NCBI GenBank assembly: GCA_030590165.1
Contig: JAUUZA010000007.1
Span: forward strand, 1-25,857
Direction of reading: 5' to 3'
DNA length: 25,857 nt
From: Candidatus Altarchaeota archaeon
GTDB lineage: Archaea; SpSt-1190
This document shows positions 16,165-21,682 of this stretch, in pieces; within the stretch, counting starts at the first letter, position 1, and each line of letters opens with the position of its first letter. Made by a program: the position numbers and the translations under genes. The notes beneath the pieces are model-generated. The model was not told the origin of the DNA, did not search any database, and was given only the letters and a program-made list of their open reading frames with translations.

Positions 16165-17171
16165 AAATCTTAATTTTATGTATAGATAGGGATGACGATT
16201 TAGGTAGAAAGACCAAGTTGAAGGGCCCGATTATTGGTAAAAAAAATGTATTAAATGCAGCAGTAACCCTCGCAACTTCAGACCCAACTGAAACTGATGC
16301 TAATGCTATTTTTGCATCCATCAAACTCTATAATGAATTAAGTGAAGAAAAAGAAATTGCCGTTCTAACGGGTTCTCCACGTGTTGGCTATGAAAGTGAT
16401 ATTAAAATTAAAAAACAATTAAAATTTGTAAAAAAGAACTTTGAGGCAGATGGAGTCATAATTGTTGGTGACGGTAAAGAAGATGAACTTGTTGCACCAA
16501 TAATTGAATCTCTCATTCCTGTTTTGAGTATTCATCGTATTACAGTAAGTAGCGGGGAAGAATTAAAGGGAGCATATTACACCTTAACAAATTTTGTCAA
16601 ACGCTCTTCAGAAGATTTAAATTTAGCAAAAAATTTATTTGGAATTCCAGCCATTATCCTACTGTTGTATGCACTATTTGGAACTTTTAGTTGGAGAATT
16701 CTTGCTGGTGTTTTTAGTATCTCTTTACTCTTAAAGTGGATGTTATTGAACAAAAAAATAAGTAAAACTTGGGAATATGTAAAAAATTCAGTTTTAACAC
16801 TTAGCCTTTCATTCTTCTTATATCTCATTTCGGGTGTTCTTTTTGTTGTTGCCGCAGTTAAAACCTCATATATACCCTTTACCACAACTATTGAATTTTT
16901 TGCACATATTGCAGTAAAAACAGCTCATCTCTTTTTCTATGGACTATTAGCACTCTTATTTGGGCTTGCCATTGACGCCTTATCCGAAAAAAAGAAGGCT
17001 TTCGGATTTATTACTGCGGGGGTGGGTTTAGGAGTTGTTATGTTAGTTTCAAGAAGCTTAGGTTCTTGGATTTTAGAACCTACTTATCCGTTGTCATATG
17101 TAATTACTACTACACTATTGGGATTAGTTATTGTTACTGTGGTTAAACTATCCTCTAAACTCATTAAATAA
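16161..17171 (+). CDS. DUF373 family membrane protein
   Basis: This 336-residue protein has the two-part form usual in DUF373. A soluble N-terminal domain (about 1-150) begins KILILCIDRDDDLGRKTKLKGPIIG, and also contains ATSDPTETDANAIFASIKLY and AVLTGSPRVGYESD. About five or six transmembrane helices fill residues 165-330. The family is widespread in archaea and its function is unknown; the acidic IDRDDDLG and DPTETDAN motifs suggest a metal- or nucleotide-binding site, which is inference. It overlaps the histone gene by 4 nt, and pairing with a chromatin gene may reflect shared expression only. Confidence 0.88.
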   Translation: MKILILCIDRDDDLGRKTKLKGPIIGKKNVLNAAVTLATSDPTETDANAIFASIKLYNELSEEKEIAVLTGSPRVGYESDIKIKKQLKFVKKNFEADGVIIVGDGKEDELVAPIIESLIPVLSIHRITVSSGEELKGAYYTLTNFVKRSSEDLNLAKNLFGIPAIILLLYALFGTFSWRILAGVFSISLLLKWMLLNKKISKTWEYVKNSVLTLSLSFFLYLISGVLFVVAAVKTSYIPFTTTIEFFAHIAVKTAHLFFYGLLALLFGLAIDALSEKKKAFGFITAGVGLGVVMLVSRSLGSWILEPTYPLSYVITTTLLGLVIVTVVKLSSKLIK

Positions 17172-17219
17172 TAACATCAAAAACATATACTTGAATATAT
17201 ATTTAACAAAATACATAAT

Positions 17220-17228
17220 CTATTAAAA
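17220..17228 (+). promoter_or_regulatory. TATA box of the first wHTH gene
   Basis: CTATTAAAA, centred near 17224, is 25 nt from the GTG at 17249, giving a leaderless transcript. A second AT-rich element (GAATATATATTTAA, about 17193-17207) lies further up and could be an alternative promoter. Confidence 0.45.
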
Positions 17229-17248
17229 CATAGTGAAAAAAGTGTTGC

Positions 17249-17533
17249 GTGGGAGCCAAAGCATTAGAACGTATGTTTCTCCATGAAAAACCGGCTAAAT
17301 TACTGGTTAAAATTAGGGAAGGTAATGGTAAAAAATATGCATCAATCCTAGCCAAGGAAGTAGATTGTACATACTCACATTGTATTAGGATACTCCAGGA
17401 ACTTGAAAAACAGGGACTCGTTAGCTTCGAGAAAGAAGGGAGAACTAAGATGATTATTATGACAAAATCCGGGGAAGATGTTGCCTTCGCATTGGAAAAT
17501 ATTTTCAGACTTTTAGGTCGTTTATTTGACTAA
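17249..17533 (+). CDS. Small winged-helix DNA-binding protein
   Basis: This 94-residue protein is a single MarR/ArsR-like winged helix. VKIREGNGKKYASILAKEVDCTYSHCIRILQELEKQGLVSFEKEGRTKMIIMTKSGEDVA contains the helix-turn-helix (about 32-55) and the wing (FEKEGRTKMIIMT), then a C-terminal helix. There is no ligand domain, so it is probably a dimeric regulator. The GTG at 17249 follows a TATA-like box by 25 nt. Its 3' end overlaps the convergent regulator gene by 12 nt. Its targets are unknown; autoregulation or control of the neighbouring regulator genes is plausible. Confidence 0.78.
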   Translation: MGAKALERMFLHEKPAKLLVKIREGNGKKYASILAKEVDCTYSHCIRILQELEKQGLVSFEKEGRTKMIIMTKSGEDVAFALENIFRLLGRLFD

Positions 17534-17908
17534 AGCAGACACATAACCCTCAATTCTATCAAGTATTTCTTCTAAAACATATCGTCTAAACACCCTAAAA
17601 GCGACGGAAAGGTCATTTTCAGCAAGAAAATATTCCTTTCTCCCATCAACAAGGCGCAATGCCTTTAGGCGCTCTAAATGATATCTAACTGCAGATTCTG
17701 TTATTCCAGTCATCTCAGCTAAATCTTCAACTGAAATGGGTTTTTTTTCCACTAAAATATATTTGAAAATGACCTCAAGTGGGCTTTTCTTTGTCCCAGG
17801 TCGAATAAGCCCCATAGAAAGTAAAAAAAGACGTAAATTTCTATCAAAATCCTCAGTAGGAAGCTCATATTTCCTTAAAGTTACATCAAAAACCGGTTTA
17901 TCAGTCAT
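17522..17908 (-). CDS. wHTH regulator, paralogue A
   Basis: This 128-residue protein has an N-terminal segment with YELPTEDFDRNLRLFLLSMGL, a winged helix (FKYILVEKKPISVEDLAEMTGITESAVRYHLERLKALRLVDGRKEYFLAE, about 49-98) and a C-terminal helical tail (FRRYVLEEILDRIEGYVSALV) that may mediate dimerisation. The same plan and spacing appear in the protein at 18160-18543. The ATG at 17908 is about 27 nt from an AT-rich TATA-like element (ATATTTAATA, centred about 17935). A perfect 20-bp palindrome lies just upstream of that element, so it is probably autoregulated. The regulated pathway is unknown. Confidence 0.76.
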   Translation of the reverse strand: MTDKPVFDVTLRKYELPTEDFDRNLRLFLLSMGLIRPGTKKSPLEVIFKYILVEKKPISVEDLAEMTGITESAVRYHLERLKALRLVDGRKEYFLAENDLSVAFRVFRRYVLEEILDRIEGYVSALVK

Positions 17909-17950
17909 AATAACAATAACTTGTTGGTATTATTAAATATTTCTTGTGAA

Positions 17951-17970
17951 ATTTCGTGAATTCACGAAAT
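17951..17970. promoter_or_regulatory. Perfect 20-bp palindrome, likely operator
   Basis: ATTTCGTGAATTCACGAAAT is identical to its reverse complement. It sits just upstream of the TATA region of the minus-strand regulator gene (17908) and about 200 bp before the plus-strand regulator. A related GTGAAATTTC overlaps its left edge (17946-17955) and recurs at 18118-18127. This fits binding by a dimeric winged-helix protein encoded next to it. Confidence 0.65.
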
Positions 17971-18097
17971 ACCTTCTTCTCCATCACTTACCCCTCCTTA
18001 TCTACATTACACTGCATATACTTTCACTGGCATTCATTTGCAAGTTTATGAAAAATCATTAATGAACGCGAAGAATTACATTATTACTGCGAAAAAT

Positions 18098-18155
18098 GGT
18101 ACCCCATCAGGTACCTAGTGAAATTTCATATAAAATGTGAAAAATTTCGGGTGAT
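18098..18155 (+). promoter_or_regulatory. Promoter of wHTH paralogue B: GGTACC pair, TATA, SD
   Basis: GGTACC occurs at 18098-18103 and 18110-18115, 12 bp apart; each copy is palindromic and together they form an inverted repeat. A TATA box (CATATAAAAT, about 18127-18136) follows, then GTGAAAAATTTC. A good Shine-Dalgarno sequence, GGGTGAT (18149-18155), complementary to an archaeal 16S 3' end, sits 4 nt before the ATG at 18160 and 7 nt before the ATG at 18163. Confidence 0.55.
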
Positions 18156-18159
18156 AGAA

Positions 18160-18543
18160 ATGATGAAAATTGAAATAAAAGAAGTGCCCCTTTCAGGAAT
18201 TAAATCGGTTGAACAATTAGCTGCATTCGTACTCTCCTCCTTAGGACTTTCAAATCTAAAAGATACGAGTGATGTTAAACTTCTCCTTTCCTTTGTAAGA
18301 AGAAGAGAGGGATTAAAGGTAGATGAACTCAAAAAAATTGCTGGCCTAGGACGGACTGCAACATACTCCCGCATCAAAAAGTTCCTAAACGCCGGAATTA
18401 TATACAAAACAAAGGGTTCCCTCTATAGACTCCGAGAAAGAAGCTTAAAAGATACTCTAGACTTCAGAGTAAGGCGAGACATTCAACGTGTTTTTGATAG
18501 TATAATCGAGGTTAGTGAGGAATTAGAATCTAAACTAAAGTAG
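18160..18543 (+). CDS. wHTH regulator, paralogue B
   Basis: This 127-residue protein has the same layout as the minus-strand regulator at 17522-17908. A N-terminal segment with LAAFVLSSLGL comes first, then a winged helix (LLLSFVRRREGLKVDELKKIAGLGRTATYSRIKKFLNAGIIYKTKGSLYRLRE), and a helical tail (RRDIQRVFDSIIEVSEELESKL). I chose the ATG at 18160 (18163 is equally possible) because of the Shine-Dalgarno GGGTGAT just upstream. The GTG at 18118 would add 14 residues, including the promoter TATA. Inverted GGTACC sites lie upstream. It could regulate itself or its paralogue; the ligand and other targets are unknown. Confidence 0.74.
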   Translation: MMKIEIKEVPLSGIKSVEQLAAFVLSSLGLSNLKDTSDVKLLLSFVRRREGLKVDELKKIAGLGRTATYSRIKKFLNAGIIYKTKGSLYRLRERSLKDTLDFRVRRDIQRVFDSIIEVSEELESKLK

Positions 18544-18548
18544 GTTTT

Positions 18549-18572
18549 CACAAAGAAGTTCTTTGTTTTTCT
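18549..18572 (+). terminator. Hairpin plus T-run after wHTH paralogue B
   Basis: ACAAAG-AAGTT-CTTTGT forms a 6-bp stem with a 5-nt loop, followed by TTTTCT, a few bases after the stop codon. Confidence 0.55.
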
Positions 18573-18699
18573 AATATCTTTTGATATTGAAAAACTCAAT
18601 AGTTGTAGGACAAGCTATATAATTTTAGAAAAAAAGAATTGAAAGGTTAAAAAAGTTTAAACTTAAAAAAGACAACCACCATTAAATTTATGCCCAGAT

Positions 18700-18772
18700 A
18701 GCCCTGTGGTGTAGTGGTCAAGCATATGGGACTTTGGATCCTGTGACCCCGGTTCAAATCCGGGCAGGGCTA
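18700..18772 (+). tRNA. tRNA-Gln (anticodon TTG)
   Basis: A full cloverleaf can be drawn. The acceptor is AGCCCTG/CAGGGCT. The D arm is GTGT/GCAT. The anticodon stem is TGGGA/TCCTG (two G-T pairs) with loop CTTTGGA, so the anticodon is TTG, reading CAA and CAG. The T arm is CCCGG/CCGGG with loop TTCAAAT. The discriminator is A and the CCA is not encoded. No intron is present. The sequence closely matches the archaeal tRNA-Gln pattern, which is usually charged with Glu and then amidated by GatDE. A T-run follows (18774-18779). Confidence 0.95.
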
Positions 18773-18861
18773 TTTTTTATCTTGATTTTCTCTATAAAAC
18801 TTCTTGTTAAAACAAATAAGTTTTTTTGATGTTATTGACATCATCTTTTTTAATGTTTTAC

Positions 18862-19029
18862 CTCAATGATGTTACAATGACCTCAATTAAGACTCATTGA
18901 TGTTAATTCGCATACACTACAACCGCATTTTGAGCTCATTTAAGCTCATTGACCTCAAAAAACGACAAACATCAATCTCAATTAACCTCAAATAATCTCA
19001 ATTAATCTTAAAAGACCTCATTGACCTCA
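18862..19029 (+). repeat. Helically phased CTCA-decamer array
   Basis: CTCA words begin at 18862, 18882, 18893, 18935, 18945, 18954, 18977, 18987, 18997, 19017 and 19026, with a CTTA variant at 19007. Many continue as CTCAATTAA or CTCATTGA. In the last block, spacing is 10, 10, 10, 10 and 9 bp. The gaps between blocks (42 and 23 bp) are close to whole helical turns, so nearly all copies face the same side of the DNA. All are on the plus strand. Confidence 0.7.
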
Positions 19030-19221
19030 CTGACTTTTAGTGTTTTTGATAAAAAAAGGAGTTGAAAAGGAAAAATAAGAGGAATTTTGATGTTTTTCCC
19101 TTAAATGAGAGGAATTGTGAGAAATTTTATACTTCTCAAGAGTGTATGGTTTTCCTTTAAGAAGGGGAGGGGGACAGGGAAACAAAGGGATTAAGAGAAA
19201 AATATGAGGAAATACAATGAA

Positions 19222-19342
19222 AGTGAGGGATTTTTCACTGGAATTAGGGAAAAGGGAGGGGAATTCATCAAAAGTGAGGGATCTTTCACTAAAAGTAAGG
19301 AAAAGGGAGGGGGACTTCCTCAAAAGTGAGGTGTTTGTCACT
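19222..19342. repeat. Three 51/52-bp repeats with AGTGA-N8-TCACT
   Basis: Inverted pairs AGTGA...TCACT are at 19222-19239, 19273-19290 and 19325-19342, each with an 8-nt gap, at periods of 51 and 52 bp. The flanks are also related: AAAAGTGAGGG in front and AGG(G)AAAAGGGAGGGG behind. The units are diverged rather than identical, and no cas genes are present. Confidence 0.7.
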
Positions 19343-19548
19343 GAAATTCGTACAAAGAGGTTTAGAATAAAGGAATGTGAGAGTAAGATATGAACGGAGA
19401 AGGTGTGAAAAGGGGTAAAAACACTAAAATGTGAGGGAAATCCCTTAAAATGTAAGGAAAAGGGGATAAAGTATAAAAAACAATAAATGTGTGTTTAAAA
19501 TGGGAAAAGGTGAGCTTAAAACCATTTAAAAGTTATGAAAATAAATTA

Positions 19549-19701
19549 AGTGAATGCTCTTAGTTATATTATAATGTCCTTATTTACCTTAAAATATTTC
19601 ATTCACTTTTATTTTTAATCATTCACTATTATAAACACCATCTAGACACCATTTAACTCCACATAAAAATTACATTCACTTTTGTTTATCTTTCATTCAC
19701 T
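19549..19701. repeat. CATTCACT iterons
   Basis: CATTCACT occurs at 19600-19607, 19620-19627, 19673-19680 and 19694-19701. The pairs are spaced 20 and 21 bp, and the two pairs are separated by 53 bp. The first and third copies continue CATTCACTTTT. One inverted copy, AGTGAATG, is at 19549-19556. The AGTGA core is shared with the 51/52-bp repeats but mostly lies on the other strand here. Confidence 0.72.
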
Positions 19702-20036
19702 CCTTTCTTTATATTCCTTATATTTTTTATGTCCCCCTTTATCCCTCTTAAATTTTATTCTTTCAGTCTGCCAATCAAATAAATTTAAATTGAAGTACCC
19801 CACACAAGTCTTTATTCCATTCTTGAAAAAAGGAATATTAAGCCCCTCTTCCATAAGAAATGAGGAAAAAGGAATAATAATGAAACTCCCCCTTCCCTGG
19901 GTAAAAGTTTGTGTTTCGTCTCCAAAAGGTCGTGACACTTGATTTTTACTATAAATAAAAGGAGTTCTGAGTAATTTTAAAGGTTAATTTGTTTTCTAAA
20001 CACGCCGTATTGTAATTCCTATGTTTTTCTCTATTA

Positions 20037-20056
20037 AAAAAGGAAAAAAGGTAAGA
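20037..20056 (-). terminator. T-rich terminator after the NAC gene
   Basis: On the minus strand, two T-runs, TTTTTTCC followed by TTTTTT, come about 15-35 nt past the NAC stop. U-runs without a stem are the usual archaeal intrinsic terminator. Confidence 0.5.
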
Positions 20057-20070
20057 AAACTCTTTTTTAT

Positions 20071-20370
20071 TTAGTTTTCTTCCATAATATGTAAAATCGC
20101 TTCAGCAACATCACCGTGTTCTTTAAGGTACTTTTCTGCTTTGGCTTTATCACAATCCGTCTTTTCCATAATAAGGTTTAAATCTTCTTCAGATGTATCT
20201 TTAGAAACCAAATAATCCCCTATTACTTGAAATATTCGATTACCCATCATATTCGCTTCAACAACTTGAGCCTTCTCAAATACCCAATTTTCAGAATCAA
20301 ATTCAAAAATGACTCGCTTCGGAGAAAGTTGTTTAGTCTTAAGCTGTTTAGCTAACGCTCGCATATCCAT
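20071..20370 (-). CDS. nac: Nascent polypeptide-associated complex protein (archaeal NAC)
   Basis: This 99-residue ribosome-associated chaperone binds nascent chains as a homodimer. The NAC barrel occupies about 15-60 (RVIFEFDSENWVFEKAQVVEANMMGNRIFQVIGDY). A UBA domain forms the end (EEDLNLIMEKTDCDKAKAEKYLKEHGDVAEAILHIME), with the typical HGDVAEAI turn. It is somewhat shorter at the N-terminus than many archaeal NACs, which start with a Gly/Met-rich segment. The start is ATG at 20370; the ATG at 20364 is also possible. It follows the small histone-fold gene by 22 bp on the same strand, so the two probably share a promoter at about 20609. Confidence 0.9.
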   Translation of the reverse strand: MDMRALAKQLKTKQLSPKRVIFEFDSENWVFEKAQVVEANMMGNRIFQVIGDYLVSKDTSEEDLNLIMEKTDCDKAKAEKYLKEHGDVAEAILHIMEEN

Positions 20371-20392
20371 AAAAATAAAAAAAAGAAGGAGT

Positions 20393-20578
20393 TTAAAGGT
20401 CTACTGCTTTGAGGGTTTTACGCCCGTTACCAGAAGCTCTTCTAGCTGCCTTTGTTAATTCGCTCTCAACGAGTCTATCCATAGCCCCGTAGAATTGCTC
20501 ACTTACTCGGAGGTTCTTCCTTTTTGCGAATTCTCTAATCTCAGTTTTTTTCATGTAAGCCATACCTCTAGGTGTCAT
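20393..20578 (-). CDS. Short histone-fold protein (DUF1931-like)
   Basis: This small protein has 61 residues from the ATG at 20578, or 53 from an internal ATG at 20554. The core, KKTEIREFAKRKNLRVSEQFYGAMDRLVESELTKAARRASGNGRKTLKAVDL, resembles non-classical archaeal histone-fold proteins. VSEQFYGAMDRLVE would be the long central helix, and NGRKTLKAVDL matches the loop 2 and helix 3 region of histones. It may bind DNA or pair with another histone-fold chain. A GAGGT lies between the possible starts and would be well placed (9 nt) for the ATG at 20554, while the TATA box at about 20609 suits a very short leader before 20578. It is first in an operon with nac. Confidence 0.7.
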   Translation of the reverse strand: MTPRGMAYMKKTEIREFAKRKNLRVSEQFYGAMDRLVESELTKAARRASGNGRKTLKAVDL

Positions 20579-20603
20579 AGTTGAATATATGCTTTTCCGT
20601 TAT

Positions 20604-20614
20604 GTTTTTATACC
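20604..20614. promoter_or_regulatory. Shared TATA box between the histone-fold gene and eL41
   Basis: GTTTTTATACC reads GGTATAAAAAC on the minus strand. Its centre, about 20609, is 24 nt from the eL41 GTG (20633) and 31 nt from the histone-fold ATG (20578). No other box is evident in the 54-bp gap. Confidence 0.5.
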
Positions 20615-20632
20615 CTGCACAGAGATTTTCAA

Positions 20633-20746
20633 GTGGTTAAAACATCTCACCCCTGGAAAAAGGTTAGAGGCCGTAAAAGCAGGTGGAAGTGGCGAAAAAA
20701 GAAGATGCGCCGTCTTAAACGACTTAGACGTAAGATGAAGAAGTAA
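20633..20746 (+). CDS. rpl41e: Ribosomal protein eL41
   Basis: This 37-residue, extremely basic protein is easy to miss because of its length. The C-terminal part, RWKWRKKKMRRLKRLRRKMKK, matches eL41 (L41e), the smallest ribosomal protein, a single helix at the subunit interface. Family members are usually about 25 residues; the 12 or so extra N-terminal residues (VKTSHPWKKVRGRKS) come from choosing the GTG at 20633, which is 24 nt from a TATA box. The only ATG codons in frame are near the end (M25 and M35), so GTG is needed. The last 23 nt overlap the end of truD on the opposite strand. Confidence 0.82.
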   Translation: MVKTSHPWKKVRGRKSRWKWRKKKMRRLKRLRRKMKK

Positions 20747-21665
20747 TTTTATCCTTTACTATCTCTCGTAATACGGCAGTTGCGTAGCATCCCTTCGGGA
20801 GATAAAATCTCAATTTAATTGTTTCTTTTTCTATTTTATATATTAAACTGTCAAGAGGAATGAAATATGCCCGACGCCTACCCTTACCTGGAAATTCTTT
20901 TACTTTGAGTTCAAAATCATCTAAAATTTGTTGTTCCATTTCACCTGCCTTCCCCCCAGCAAGTTTAAGTTTTCTCCCAAAAATCGGACCAGCCGGACCA
21001 TATCTAGAAATCAAATCACCTTCAATAACCTCATTACTGAGGCGTTCACTTAAAAGTTTATTAAAAAGAAACGAAGTGAATGCATCTTCCATTAATCTAA
21101 AATATCTTCTTTCAAGAGGAATTCTTAATTCCCTCATTAATTTAATTGCTTCGCTTTTTTTTCCTTTTATTAATAATTCACCAATTATATGATTCTGCCT
21201 ACCAAATCTTTGACTACCATAGAAATTTGGGATAGTTTTCATCTGTTTTAAACAGTTTTCAATATTTTCAGGTTGTTTTGTATCTAAGGTAATTTTGAAC
21301 CAATTACCTAAAAGATTCCCTACTCTCAATCTTTGATCTGATTTTTTGATGACTCTGCAGAAAAAATTGTCTCCCGTTTCTGGGATTTCTCCAGAAGAAG
21401 AAACCCATTGTAATGTTCTTGCATTTCTGTCTTTGAGCCCAGCATATCCTACATCTCTAAAACCAACTTTCCCATATCTCGCAATTTCTTTTACAACATC
21501 AATAGTATTCCTATTCACTTTTTCTACCAGAGCCCAATTATAATTTCCTTCTCCAGTTGGAAAAAAACGAGGAACTTCAAATACTTCAAATTTATTTACC
21601 TCAATGTGAGTTCCGGGGCTGTGTGTAAAATAGCCCACAGCACCCTTAAATTCCTTAAGTATCAT
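20724..21665 (-). CDS. truD: tRNA pseudouridine synthase TruD
   Basis: This 313-residue enzyme makes pseudouridine 13 in tRNA (the Pus7 family in eukaryotes). The catalytic motif GYAGLKDRNARTLQW contains the nucleophile Asp79. Also seen are the N-terminal FKGAVGYFTHSPG/FEVFEVP, and FYGSQRFGRQNHIIGELLIKG, a conserved TruD motif. It is shorter than many archaeal TruD proteins (often near 400), probably through a smaller insertion domain. I chose the ATG at 21665: an in-frame start at 21827 would add a hydrophobic 54-residue stretch lying wholly inside the divergent polymerase gene. The gap to that gene is only 17 bp, so each promoter must lie within the other's coding region. Confidence 0.9.
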   Translation of the reverse strand: MILKEFKGAVGYFTHSPGTHIEVNKFEVFEVPRFFPTGEGNYNWALVEKVNRNTIDVVKEIARYGKVGFRDVGYAGLKDRNARTLQWVSSSGEIPETGDNFFCRVIKKSDQRLRVGNLLGNWFKITLDTKQPENIENCLKQMKTIPNFYGSQRFGRQNHIIGELLIKGKKSEAIKLMRELRIPLERRYFRLMEDAFTSFLFNKLLSERLSNEVIEGDLISRYGPAGPIFGRKLKLAGGKAGEMEQQILDDFELKVKEFPGKGRRRAYFIPLDSLIYKIEKETIKLRFYLPKGCYATAVLREIVKDKITSSSYV

Positions 21666-21682
21666 TATATTTCTTAGAGTAA

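Larger units (their letters stand above)
18773..20070. other. 1.3-kb repeat-rich non-coding locus, candidate replication origin or partition site
   Basis: There is no credible gene here. From left to right it holds a phased decamer array (18862-19029), a purine-rich plus strand (about 19040-19550) with three 51/52-bp repeats, an AT-rich stretch, a pyrimidine-rich plus strand (about 19560-19780) with CATTCACT iterons, and an orphan strong TATA (TATAAATAAAA, about 19950-19960). Repeated sites change orientation and base skew flips inside the region, as at many replication origins. Chromatin and replication genes lie nearby: a histone-fold gene and the PolD large subunit to the right. No orc1/cdc6 is in the window. 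A centromere-like parS array or a remnant mobile element are the main alternatives. Confidence 0.4.

Noticed and set aside
18862-19029. Degenerate tandem repeat of a C/D sRNA or other RNA gene
   Set aside because: Although TGATG words occur (18868, 18897), they are not paired with CTGA at guide spacing, and the whole stretch is AT-rich and unstructured.
19027-19341. Minus-strand 104-residue reading frame in the repeat locus
   Set aside because: It is a translation of the AGTGA/TCACT repeats and purine-rich DNA. The repeat period of 52 is not a multiple of three, there is no promoter fit, and the protein is low complexity (Ser, Phe, Leu, Pro).
19222-19342. CRISPR array
   Set aside because: Three diverged units of which the whole unit, not only a spacer, is similar; no identical direct repeats, no leader and no cas genes.
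19682-19942. Overlapping reading frames on both strands
   Set aside because: They face each other over the same iteron and pyrimidine-rich DNA, have biased composition and no recognisable motif. Neither has a good start signal.
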